Source: Bradyrhizobium sp.
Lineage (GTDB): Bacteria; Pseudomonadota; Alphaproteobacteria; Rhizobiales; Xanthobacteraceae
NCBI RefSeq assembly: GCF_027307225.1
Contig: NZ_DAHUXJ010000159.1
Coordinates: 1-38,646, forward strand
Direction of reading: 5' to 3'
Length of the DNA stretch: 38,646 nt
This document shows, one piece after another, positions 19,901-26,273 of this stretch; the stretch's first letter is position 1; each line of letters opens with the position of its first letter. The notes under the pieces were generated by a model. It was not told the DNA's origin. It searched no databases and saw only the letters and a program-made list of their open reading frames with translations. Made by a program: the position numbers and the translations under genes.

Positions 19901-20124
19901 TGAGGCCGGTCCTGATGACTGCGCTCGTTGCATCTCTCGGCTTCGTTCCTATGGCGGTCGCAACCGGCGCCGGCGCGGAGGTGCAGCGGCCGTTGGCGAC
20001 CGTGGTCATCGGAGGCATCTTATCCTCGACGGCCCTCACACTGTTGGTCCTTCCCGCGCTCTATGCGTTGTTCCGAAGGGATTCGCGACCCGTATCGCCA
20101 GATACTGAAAACGAAGCTGCATAG
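16927..20124 (+). CDS. czcA: Heavy-metal efflux RND pump CzcA (HME family)
   Basis: A 1065-residue proton-driven inner membrane transporter. It has the RND layout: TM1 (residues ~10-30), a large periplasmic porter loop, TM2-TM6, a second porter loop and TM8-TM12. The transmembrane-4 motif DFGIIIDGAVIIVEN (from Asp402) is the HME signature with the proton-relay aspartates. RLPIDAVPDITNVQVQ near the N-terminus is the classic CzcA/CusA start. The DFG..(V/I)DG form with two acidic residues is usually associated with divalent cations (Co, Zn, Cd, Ni) rather than Cu(I)/Ag(I), so a Czc- or Cnr-like substrate is inferred. It overlaps czcB by 8 nt; czcD follows after 38 nt. Confidence 0.96.
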   Translation: MIDGVLSFAIRQRWLVMIGVLAMAGFGAWNFTRLPIDAVPDITNVQVQINSRAPGYSPLEVEQRITFPIETAMGGLPHLESTRSLSRYGLSQVTVIFKDGTDIYFARQMVNERIQQVRDQLPTAIETAMGPISTGLGEIYMYTIEARPEARKASGERYSPTDLRTIQDWIVRPQLRTVAGVSEVNSVGGFEQQFQVLPDPAQLMAYKLSFRDIMAALASNNANVGAGYIERNGEQYLVRTPGQVANIDEIKEIVVGSRNGVPVRVSDVADVREGTDLRTGAATLNGKEVVLGTAMLLIGENSRTVAQRVASRLKEIGRSLPEGVITHTVYDRTRLVEATIATVQMNLFEGALLVIVVLFLTLGSFRAAVATACVIPLSMLFAITGMVGDKVSANLMSLGAIDFGIIIDGAVIIVENCLRLLAAEQRRLGRVLTRAERFETILAGSREVIRPSLFGMFIIAVVYLPVLTLTGVEGKMFTPMALTVLMALTGASILSMTFVPAAVALLVTGNVSEHENYFMRTARRIYAPLLAASIRNRFGVAAIAGLLVVVCGIAASHMGGEFIPSLDEGDASAEVVRIPSVSLTQSVAMEAMLEKRLLRLPEVKEVFARTGTAEVATDPMPQSTSDNYIMLKPKKEWPDPGKSKAAVVAEIQEAAEDVPGNAYGFSQPIQQRMNELISGVRSDVAVKIFGDNLDELIEAASRVQAVLQKVEGAADVKTEQVTGLPVLTVQLNRQTLSRYGINVADVQNLVEMAVGGKNAGRLFEGDRRFDIVVRLPEYLRSDIDAIRSLPVPLPPIENQAKATTALWGNSPLAQMRYVPLSELAQVDLKPGPNLISRENGKRRIAVTANVRGRDLSSFIADAQAQVTQKVKLPPGYWIGWGGQFEQLVSATQRLTVVVPLALFLIFLLLFISLGSAPDALLVFSGVPLALTGGVVALLLRGIPLSISAGIGFIALSGVAVLNGLVIITFIEKLRREGQALVDAVREGALTRLRPVLMTALVASLGFVPMAVATGAGAEVQRPLATVVIGGILSSTALTLLVLPALYALFRRDSRPVSPDTENEAA

Positions 20125-20162
20125 CTGCATAGCGGGTAGGTCACGACGGAAGGAAGCTACGA

Positions 20163-21119
20163 ATGGCGTTTCACCATGATCACGAGCACGACGAGACGAA
20201 TCGACACGATCACCATCACGGCGCGCCGGGTCACGTGCATGCTCCGACCGACTTTGGCAAGGCGTTTGTGATCGGAATCGCCCTGAACACCGCGCTTGTC
20301 GCGGCGGAAGGCGTGTACGGCTATCTCGGTAATTCGACCGCGCTGATGGCCGACGCCGGGCACAATCTGGGTGATGTCTTGGGTCTCATCGTCGCCTGGG
20401 GCGCCTCGATGGCCGCCAAGCGTGCGCCAAGCGGCCGCTTCACTTATGGATTCCGGCGCACGTCCATATTGGCTGCGCTCGCGAACGCGATCTTCCTGCT
20501 CGTCGCGACCGGGGCCATCGGCCTCGAAGCGATCGAACGGTTCCGCAGTCCCGAGCCTGTTTCCGGCGTCACGGTGATGATCGTGGCGGCCATAGGCATT
20601 CTAATCAACGGCATCACCGCTATGCTCTTCGCGAGCGGACGGAGAGGGGACATCAACATCCAGGGAGCGTTCCTTCATATGGCGGGAGACGCGGCGGTGT
20701 CCGCCGGCGTCGTGATCTCCGCCGCGTTAATCATGTTCACGGGATGGTTGTGGCTAGACCCGGTGACGAGCCTCTTGATCTGCGTCGTCATTCTCTGGAG
20801 CACGTGGGGACTGCTGCGGGCTTCGGTCGACATGTCGCTGGACGCGGCACCAGCCGGCACGGATGTCTACGCCGTGCGGAAATTCCTCCTGGCCCGCCCC
20901 GGCGTCACGAGGGTTCACGACCTTCACGTCTGGCCGATCAGTACCACCGAAACCGCGATGACCTGCCACGTCGTCATGCCCGGCGGTCATCCCGGAGATG
21001 ATTTCCTCATGGAGTCCGCGCGACTGCTGAGGAACTCGTTCAAGATAGGACATTCAACCTTGCAGATCGAACTCGATGAAAGCAACGCCTGTGCTTTGGC
21101 GCCCGATAGTGTTGTCTAG
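20163..21119 (+). CDS. czcD: Cation diffusion facilitator CzcD-like zinc/cobalt/cadmium exporter
   Basis: A 318-residue CDF protein with six membrane segments. The N-terminus is very His-rich (HHDHEHDETNRHDHHHG), a likely metal-sampling tail. The transport-site motifs are present: MADAGHNLGD in TM2 and HMAGD in TM5, the His/Asp pattern of zinc-type CDFs. A C-terminal cytoplasmic domain with VHDLHVWPISTTETAMTCH follows. It exports metal from the cytoplasm to the periplasm in exchange for protons, where the CzcCBA pump can remove it from the cell. It is the last gene of the operon, 38 nt after czcA. No metal-responsive regulator is visible in the segment. Confidence 0.95.
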   Translation: MAFHHDHEHDETNRHDHHHGAPGHVHAPTDFGKAFVIGIALNTALVAAEGVYGYLGNSTALMADAGHNLGDVLGLIVAWGASMAAKRAPSGRFTYGFRRTSILAALANAIFLLVATGAIGLEAIERFRSPEPVSGVTVMIVAAIGILINGITAMLFASGRRGDINIQGAFLHMAGDAAVSAGVVISAALIMFTGWLWLDPVTSLLICVVILWSTWGLLRASVDMSLDAAPAGTDVYAVRKFLLARPGVTRVHDLHVWPISTTETAMTCHVVMPGGHPGDDFLMESARLLRNSFKIGHSTLQIELDESNACALAPDSVV

Positions 21120-21185
21120 GGCGATGGTGGGATCTTATTTCGTCGGCCTCGAACCACCGGGCCGTCTGGCGCGCGGTCATTCAAC

Positions 21186-21286
21186 CGCATTCCACACCCA
21201 ACGTTCGTGACGACCGCGAAGCGCCCCTCCGGATCGGGTGTGAAACGGGTGAACTGGAAGGTGATTTGCCTCGACGGCACAAGGGG
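21186..21286 (+). repeat. ~100-bp direct repeat, right copy (R2)
   Basis: Near-identical to 13480-13581 in the same orientation (see the stretch CAACGTTCGTGACGACCGCG). It sits in the gap between czcD and the liv operon, 66 nt after the czcD stop. The pair frames a 7.7-kb segment holding the two small genes and czcCBAD. Confidence 0.9.
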
Positions 21287-21334
21287 GACGGGGTTACCGC
21301 GCAAAATGACCCTGCGGCGACGAAAGTTGTAGGC

Positions 21335-21364
21335 TTGTCAACGCTCGCTTAGCCGAACTATCAA
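21335..21364 (+). promoter_or_regulatory. Putative sigma-70 type promoter of the liv operon
   Basis: TTGTCA (21335-21340) and TATCAA (21359-21364) are spaced by 18 nt and lie about 70 nt before the livK start. The -35 matches consensus at five of six positions, the -10 at four of six. It is placed just outside the R2 repeat. Confidence 0.35.
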
Positions 21365-21432
21365 TGGTCTTGCCGATTTCAACGAATAAGACCTTGGCAT
21401 TGATCTCAAAAACTCAAGGAGGAGTCCCAAGC

Positions 21433-22674
21433 ATGCGGAAAATGATCATGAGTGCTGCGATGGCCTTGCCATTTCTGATTGGTGCGGCGCATGCGCAGGA
21501 CACTCTCAAGATTGGCTATATCGATCCCCTGTCGGGCGGCGGCGCCAGCATCGGCGAGGGCGGTCTCAAGACGTACCAGTTTCTCGCCGACGAGGTGAAT
21601 GCCAAAGGCGGCATCCTCGGCCACAAGGTCGAGATCGTCCCGATGGACAACAAGACCAACCCGCAGGAAAGCCTCGTCCAGGCCCAGAAAGCGGTCGACG
21701 CCGGCATCCACTACATCACCCAGGGCAACGGCTCGTCGGTGGCGGCAGCGCTCGAGGATTTCGTCACCAAGAACAACGCCCGCAATCCCGGCAAGGAATT
21801 GCTGTTCTTCAATTATGCCGCGGTCGATCCGGCCCTGACCAACGACAAATGCAGCTTCTGGCACTTCCGCTGGGACGCCAATTCGGACATCAAGATGGCG
21901 GCCCTCACCAACTACATGAAGGATGAGAAATCCATCAAGAAGGTCTACCTGATCAATCAGGACTATTCCTTTGGTCAGGCGGTTCGCACCGAGGCACGCA
22001 AGATGCTCGGTGCAAAGCGGCCTGATGTCGAGATCGTCGGCGACGAAGTGCATCCGCTGCTCAAGGTCACCGATTTCTCGCCTTATGTCGCCAAGATCAA
22101 GGCTTCCGGCGCCGACACCGTCGTGACGGGCAACTGGGGCCAGGACTTTGCGCTGCTTCTGAAGGCTGCCGCGGACGCGGGCCTCAAGGTCAACTGGTAC
22201 ACCTACTATGCCGGCGGCGCCGGTGGCCCGACCGCGATCAAGCAGACGGGCCTCGACCATACGGTGTACCAGATCAGCGAAGGCATCCCGAACTCCGGCA
22301 ACAAGACGGCGATGGATTTGGAAAAGCAATTCCGCGCCAAGGAAAATATGTCGCTGTGGTATCCGCGCGCGGTCAACGAGATGCGGATGTTCAAGGCGGC
22401 CGCCGAGAAGGCCAATTCGCTCGATCCGGTGAAGGTCGCCTCGGCGTTGGAGGGCATGAAGTTTGAAGTGCTCGATGGCGGCGAAGGCTTCATGCGCAAG
22501 GACGACCACCAGTTCTTCCAACCGATCTACATCTCCTCGTTCGGCAGCCTGAAGGACAAGGCCAAGGACCCGTTCGACGAGGAAAATACCGGCTGGGGCT
22601 GGGATCTGGTGTCCAAGGTCGACACGGCGCAGACCATCCTGCCGACCACCTGCAAGATGAAGCGGCCTGACTAG
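21433..22674 (+). CDS. livK: HAAT-family ABC transporter substrate-binding protein (LivK-like)
   Basis: A 413-residue periplasmic binding protein. ATG 21433 is fixed by AAGGAGGAG (21416-21424) at 8-nt spacing and by a clean signal peptide (MRKMIMSAAMALPFLIGAAHAQD, cut after about residue 21). The mature protein starts DTLKIGYIDPLSGGGASIGEG, the Peripla_BP_6 pattern of branched-chain amino acid and amide receptors, with the GNGSSVAAALEDFVTK ligand-loop region. The ligand is unknown: members of this family bind Leu/Ile/Val, urea, amides or aromatic acids. The stop TAG (22672-22674) is the first trinucleotide of a palindromic element. Four hairpins separate it from livH. Confidence 0.93.
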   Translation: MRKMIMSAAMALPFLIGAAHAQDTLKIGYIDPLSGGGASIGEGGLKTYQFLADEVNAKGGILGHKVEIVPMDNKTNPQESLVQAQKAVDAGIHYITQGNGSSVAAALEDFVTKNNARNPGKELLFFNYAAVDPALTNDKCSFWHFRWDANSDIKMAALTNYMKDEKSIKKVYLINQDYSFGQAVRTEARKMLGAKRPDVEIVGDEVHPLLKVTDFSPYVAKIKASGADTVVTGNWGQDFALLLKAAADAGLKVNWYTYYAGGAGGPTAIKQTGLDHTVYQISEGIPNSGNKTAMDLEKQFRAKENMSLWYPRAVNEMRMFKAAAEKANSLDPVKVASALEGMKFEVLDGGEGFMRKDDHQFFQPIYISSFGSLKDKAKDPFDEENTGWGWDLVSKVDTAQTILPTTCKMKRPD

Positions 22675-22745
22675 TGGTCCGATTCTAACATTCGCATCCC
22701 TTCTCAGCGGGCACTTTTGCGAATGTTAGAATCAAAGGACCACTA
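22672..22745 (+). repeat. Palindromic hairpin element, type 3
   Basis: A 74-bp palindrome: outer arms TAGTGGTCC/GGACCACTA, inner arms GATTCTAACATTCGCA and TGCGAATGTTAGAATC. An AAA bulge is present only in the right arm. Its first three bases are the livK stop codon. It could act as a transcript-end or mRNA-stability structure. Confidence 0.88.
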
Positions 22746-22760
22746 GCAAATGTCTGTTTC

Positions 22761-22837
22761 TAGTGGAGTTTAGGATTTGACATTCGCTTTCCAAACTCGC
22801 GGCCGGATGGGTAGCGAATGTCAAATCCACTCCACTA
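22761..22837 (+). repeat. Palindromic hairpin element, type 4
   Basis: A 77-bp palindrome: outer arms TAGTGGAG/CTCCACTA, inner arms GGATTTGACATTCGCT and AGCGAATGTCAAATCC. The left arm carries TTTA and the right arm a single A between outer and inner stem. Its last TA is shared with the start of the next element. Confidence 0.88.
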
Positions 22838-22911
22838 GTGCGGCGAATTTGGAGTTCCTATCCATTTCGCCTTGAGTTCGTTATAGGAACTTCAAATTCA
22901 AAGCCGCTACT
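22836..22911 (+). repeat. Type 1 palindromic hairpin element, copy 2
   Basis: TAGTGCGGC|GAATTTGGAGTTCC on the left pairs with GGAACTTCAAATTC|AAA|GCCGC on the right, with a single G-T type mismatch and the AAA bulge in the right arm. The outer right end is degenerate (GCTACT instead of GCACTA). It is followed by a type 2 copy. Confidence 0.88.
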
Positions 22912-22927
22912 CAAAACAATAAGTTGC

Positions 22928-23000
22928 TGGAGCTCCTTTGATTCCGAAGTTCGCATCGGAGAGGCCGCAATAGCTTGCGAACTTCGGAATCGGAGCTCTA
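22928..23000 (+). repeat. Type 2 palindromic hairpin element, copy 2
   Basis: GAGCTCCTTTGATTCCGAAG on the left pairs with CTTCGGAATCGGAGCTC on the right, with CTTT against one G at the junction. The loop shares CGCATC..AGGCCGC and CTTGCGAAC with copy 3. It ends 120 nt before livH. Confidence 0.9.
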
Positions 23001-23120
23001 GTCTACCTATCCGCCCCGGTGCGCTATTGTGACGCCGGGGCGGATGGTCGGGCAGGATGCCGGTCGGGTTTTGTCGAATCTTTCGCTCTGTGACTAATCG
23101 GGCCAATCAGCGGGTGCGCC

Positions 23121-24068
23121 GTGAGTGAGCTGATCGTCATTTCAACGCTCAACGGCGTCCTGTTCGGGATGCTGCTGTTCCTGTTGTCCAGCGGGCTGAC
23201 CGTCATCTTCAGCATGATGGGCGTGCTGAACTTCGCCCACGCCAGCTTCTATATGCTGGGCGCCTTCTTCGGCTATCAACTCACCAGGTGGATCGGCTTC
23301 TGGCCAGCCCTGGTGCTGGCGCCGCTTCTCGTCGGCGTGGTCGGCATGGCAGTCGAACGTTACGGCCTGCGCAACACCCACAGGCACGGGCACGTCGCCG
23401 AACTGCTGCTGACCTTTGGGCTGGCCTTTGCGATCGAGGAAATCGTCTCGATGATCTGGGGCAAGAGCCCGGTGGACTACCGCGTTCCGACGGCGCTCGA
23501 CTTTCCGGCCTTCACCGTGTTCTCGACCAATTACCCCGCCTACAAGATCTTCATGCTGGCGGTATCGGTCTCGATCTTCGTAGCGCTTCTGATCGTGCTC
23601 AAGAGGACGCGCGTCGGCCTGATCGTTCAGGCGGCGCTGACCTATCCGACCATGGTCGGCCATCTCGGCCACAATGTCGGGCGTGTCTTCATGGTGGTGT
23701 TCGGCGTCGGCAGCGCGCTCGCGGGCCTTGCCGGCGTTATTGCCGGACCTTCGCTGGTGACGCAGTCCGACATGGCATCGCTGCTCGGCCCGATCCTGTT
23801 TGTGGTGATCGTGTTCGGCGGACTTGGCTCGCTGCCCGGCGCCTTCATCGCCTCGCTCCTGATCGGGCTGATCCAGACCTTTGCCGTCGCGCTCAATGGT
23901 TCGCTGGCGAGCGCATTCGGGCCGCTCGACCCCGGCCTCGGCCCGTCGGTGCTGACCGATATCTGGAACGTGACCATCGCCCAGATCGCGCCGATTCTGC
24001 CGTATGTGCTGCTGGTGTTGATCCTGATCGTTCGTCCGATGGGGCTCTTGGGGACGCGCGAGACATGA
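23121..24068 (+). CDS. livH: Branched-chain amino acid-type ABC permease LivH
   Basis: A 315-residue inner membrane permease with about eight hydrophobic segments. The N-terminus LFLLSSGLTVIFSMMGVLNFAHASFYMLGAFF carries the NFAHG-type motif of LivH permeases, here NFAHAS. The EAA-like cytoplasmic loop GGLGSLPGAFIASLLIGLIQ is present. The start is GTG 23121. The stop overlaps the livM ATG (ATGA at 24065-24068), so the two permeases are translationally coupled and form the heterodimeric channel. It is separated from livK by four palindromes, which may lower its expression relative to the binding protein. Confidence 0.93.
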   Translation: MSELIVISTLNGVLFGMLLFLLSSGLTVIFSMMGVLNFAHASFYMLGAFFGYQLTRWIGFWPALVLAPLLVGVVGMAVERYGLRNTHRHGHVAELLLTFGLAFAIEEIVSMIWGKSPVDYRVPTALDFPAFTVFSTNYPAYKIFMLAVSVSIFVALLIVLKRTRVGLIVQAALTYPTMVGHLGHNVGRVFMVVFGVGSALAGLAGVIAGPSLVTQSDMASLLGPILFVVIVFGGLGSLPGAFIASLLIGLIQTFAVALNGSLASAFGPLDPGLGPSVLTDIWNVTIAQIAPILPYVLLVLILIVRPMGLLGTRET

Positions 24069-25363
24069 CCGACGCCACTGCGCCGCTAGAACTCAAGGAG
24101 CAGCCGGGCGGCCGCGTCCGTTTCTACGGCATCTGGCTGATCGCCGCGGTGGCGCTGATCGTATTGCCCCTGGTCTTCTCGTCCGGCGGCTCGCTGACGT
24201 CGTTCAGCCTGATCGGCATCGCCATCATCTTCGCGCTCTCCTACAACATCCTGCTTGGCCAGACCGGCCTGTTGTCGTTCGGCCATGCCGTTCACTACGG
24301 CCTTGGCGGCTTCCTCGCCGTCCATGTCATGAATGCAGTTGCCAACTACAACTGGCCGCTCCCGCTGCCTTTCATTCCGCTGTTCGGCGGTATCGGCGGG
24401 CTTGCCTTCGCCATCGTATTCGGCTGGGTCATGACCAAGCGCGCGGGAACGGTGTTTGCGATGATCACGCTCGGCATCGGCGAACTGGTCGCGTCTTCTT
24501 CGCTGATCCTGCGCAGCGTGTTCGGCGGCGAATCCGGTATCACCACCGATCGCACCGCGTTGCCGCACATGTTCGGCTGGAGCTTCGGACCGCAGCGGCA
24601 GGTCTATTACCTGATCGCGTTTTGGGTGATGGTCTCGGCGATTGCGATGTATGCGCTGACCCGCACACCGCTCGGGCGCCTCTGCAATGCGGTGCGGGAC
24701 AATCCGGAACGTGTCGAATTCATCGGTTACGACCCTCATGTGGTTCGTTATTTCGCTTACGGATTTGCCGGCTTCTTCGCAGGCGTTGCCGGCGGCCTCA
24801 CGGCCATCAACTTCGAGATTGCCAATTCGGCCTATCTCGGGGCGACACAGTCCGGCTTCGTGCTGTTTGCCGCCTTCATCGGCGGCACCGCGTATTTCTT
24901 CGGGCCGATCCTGGGTGCAATCCTCGTGACCTATCTGCAGCTCGGGCTGACCGATCTGACAACGGTCTGGCAGCTCTATTTCGGCATCATCTTTATCGGC
25001 ATCGTGATGTTTGCGCCGGGCGGAATCGCAGGGCTGCTGATGATGCACCGTCCGCTGGTTCGGGCCGGATCCCTGGCCACGGTGATCCCGTCTTATCTCG
25101 TCGCGGCGCTGCCGACGCTGGCGTTTGCGCTCGGCGTCATCCTTTCGATCGAAACGGTTGCGCACTACACGGACAGCGAGGGGGAGGGCAGCGTCGTCCA
25201 TCTCGTCGGCATACCGTTCGATGCGGTGAAGCCGACGACGTGGCTGGCTGCGGCCGTGCTCGTCGTGGTCGGCTTTGTGATCGCTCGCCTCACCTGGCGG
25301 CGCGTCACCGAAGCCTGGGACCGCGCCGCGACGATCGCCCGAGACCGGGGGTATCTCGCGTGA
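24065..25363 (+). CDS. livM: Branched-chain amino acid-type ABC permease LivM
   Basis: A 432-residue partner permease with about ten hydrophobic segments. ALSYNILLGQTGLLSFGHAV is the LivM signature, and the FAGVAGGLTAINFEIANSAYL and FFGPILGAILVTYLQ segments fit the family. The C-terminus is longer than usual: after the normal end near APGGIAGLLMMHRPL it adds ~110 residues with two further membrane segments (TLAFALGVILSIETVAHY and TWLAAAVLVVVGFVIARL). The function of this extension is unknown. The start is ATG 24065, overlapping the livH stop. Its stop overlaps the livG GTG by 4 nt. Confidence 0.93.
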   Translation: MTDATAPLELKEQPGGRVRFYGIWLIAAVALIVLPLVFSSGGSLTSFSLIGIAIIFALSYNILLGQTGLLSFGHAVHYGLGGFLAVHVMNAVANYNWPLPLPFIPLFGGIGGLAFAIVFGWVMTKRAGTVFAMITLGIGELVASSSLILRSVFGGESGITTDRTALPHMFGWSFGPQRQVYYLIAFWVMVSAIAMYALTRTPLGRLCNAVRDNPERVEFIGYDPHVVRYFAYGFAGFFAGVAGGLTAINFEIANSAYLGATQSGFVLFAAFIGGTAYFFGPILGAILVTYLQLGLTDLTTVWQLYFGIIFIGIVMFAPGGIAGLLMMHRPLVRAGSLATVIPSYLVAALPTLAFALGVILSIETVAHYTDSEGEGSVVHLVGIPFDAVKPTTWLAAAVLVVVGFVIARLTWRRVTEAWDRAATIARDRGYLA

Positions 25364-26109
25364 CCGCAGCTATCGAAATCAAGGACGTGCAGAAGCGCTT
25401 CGGCAATGTGAGCATTATTCGCGACCTCAACCTGAACGTCGCCAGGGGAGAACGCCATGCCATCATCGGCCCCAATGGCGCCGGCAAGTCGACGACGTTC
25501 AACCTGATCAGCGGTCACATCAAGCCGAGCGGGGGCGAGATCCGGTTGAATGGTGACGTCATCTCGGGCTTGCGGCCGTTCGAGATCAACCGGCGCGGGC
25601 TGTCGCGCTCGTTCCAGGTTACCAACGTCTTTGCCCGGATGACGGTGCTGGAAAACGTCCGCTGCGCCGTGCTTTGGGCGACCGGTCATCGCTACGCCTT
25701 CTGGAAGAATGTCGATCGCTTGCCGGTGGTAAAGCAGCGCACCGAGCGGATCCTCGAGGACATCCATCTCAGCCATCGCCGCGACGTGCCCGCGGGCCTT
25801 TTGACCTACGCCGAGCAGCGCGAGCTCGAAATCGGCATCACCATCGCCGGGGGCGCCAACGTCATCATGCTGGATGAGCCGACCGCGGGCATGAGCCATG
25901 CCGAGACCGAACGCGCCGTCACGCTGATCCGCCGCTTGACCGAAGGGCGCACGCTCGTGATCGTTGAGCACGACATGAGCGTGGTGTTCGGCATCGCGGA
26001 CCGTATCTCGGTTTTGGTCTATGGGCAGATCATCGCTTCCGGCACGCCGGAGGAAATTCGCGGCAACCGGAAGGTCAGGGAGGCCTATCTCGGCGAGGAG
26101 GGGCACTAG
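25360..26109 (+). CDS. livG: ABC transporter ATPase LivG, with altered signature motif
   Basis: A 249-residue ATPase. Start is GTG 25360, overlapping the livM stop (GTGA). Walker A GPNGAGKST (Lys43), Walker B VIMLDEPTAGM and the switch histidine in VIVEHD are canonical. The ABC signature reads LTYAEQRELEIG (residues 148-159), where LivG proteins normally have LAYGxQRxLEIA: the central Gly is Ala151 and EIG replaces EIA. The BCA_ABC_TP_C-type tail (NRKVREAYLGEE) fits LivG. The stop codon TAG 26107-26109 is the first trinucleotide of a palindromic element lying between livG and livF. Confidence 0.94.
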   Translation: MTAAIEIKDVQKRFGNVSIIRDLNLNVARGERHAIIGPNGAGKSTTFNLISGHIKPSGGEIRLNGDVISGLRPFEINRRGLSRSFQVTNVFARMTVLENVRCAVLWATGHRYAFWKNVDRLPVVKQRTERILEDIHLSHRRDVPAGLLTYAEQRELEIGITIAGGANVIMLDEPTAGMSHAETERAVTLIRRLTEGRTLVIVEHDMSVVFGIADRISVLVYGQIIASGTPEEIRGNRKVREAYLGEEGH

Positions 26110-26181
26110 TGCGGCGAATTTGAAGTTCCTGTCAGTGTGGCCGCGCGGGATCATAGGAACTTCAAATTCGAAGCCGCACTA
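26107..26181 (+). repeat. Type 1 palindromic hairpin element, copy 3
   Basis: A 75-bp palindrome: TAGTGCGGC|GAATTTGAAGTTCCT pairs with AGGAACTTCAAATTC|GAA|GCCGCACTA, with the three-base bulge in the right arm. Its first TAG ends livG. A 15-nt linker joins it to the type 2 copy. Confidence 0.92.
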
Positions 26182-26196
26182 GAGACAACAAGTTAC

Positions 26197-26270
26197 TAGA
26201 GCTCCTTTGATTCCGAAGTTCGCATCAGAGGCCGCCCCAATACCTTGCGAACTTCGGAATCGGAGCTCTA
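26197..26270 (+). repeat. Type 2 palindromic hairpin element, copy 3
   Basis: A 74-bp palindrome: TAGAGCTC|CTTT|GATTCCGAAGTTCG pairs with CGAACTTCGGAATC|G|GAGCTCTA. It ends 3 nt before the livF ATG, and its right arm carries the only Shine-Dalgarno-like sequence there. Confidence 0.92.
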
Positions 26271-26273
26271 GTG
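26262..26273 (+). promoter_or_regulatory. Ribosome binding site of livF inside the palindromic element
   Basis: GGAG (26262-26265) is 8 nt before ATG 26274 and lies in the right arm of the type 2 hairpin. If the hairpin forms in the mRNA, this GGAG pairs with CTCC of the left arm and would be hidden from ribosomes. Confidence 0.55.

Noticed and set aside
21406..22521. 371-codon open frame on the minus strand opposite livK
   Set aside because: Shadow of the livK codon pattern; no ribosome site and no recognisable family.
22672..23000. CRISPR array
   Set aside because: The repeated units are hairpins of several sequence types, with no regular repeat-spacer pattern and no cas genes.
22838..23032. 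Short frames within the livK-livH gap
   Set aside because: They consist of the palindromic elements themselves.
24086..25201. 371-codon open frame on the minus strand opposite livM
   Set aside because: High-GC shadow of livM: composition is Arg/Gln/His/Asp-rich with no domain, and it lies entirely opposite a well-supported membrane protein.
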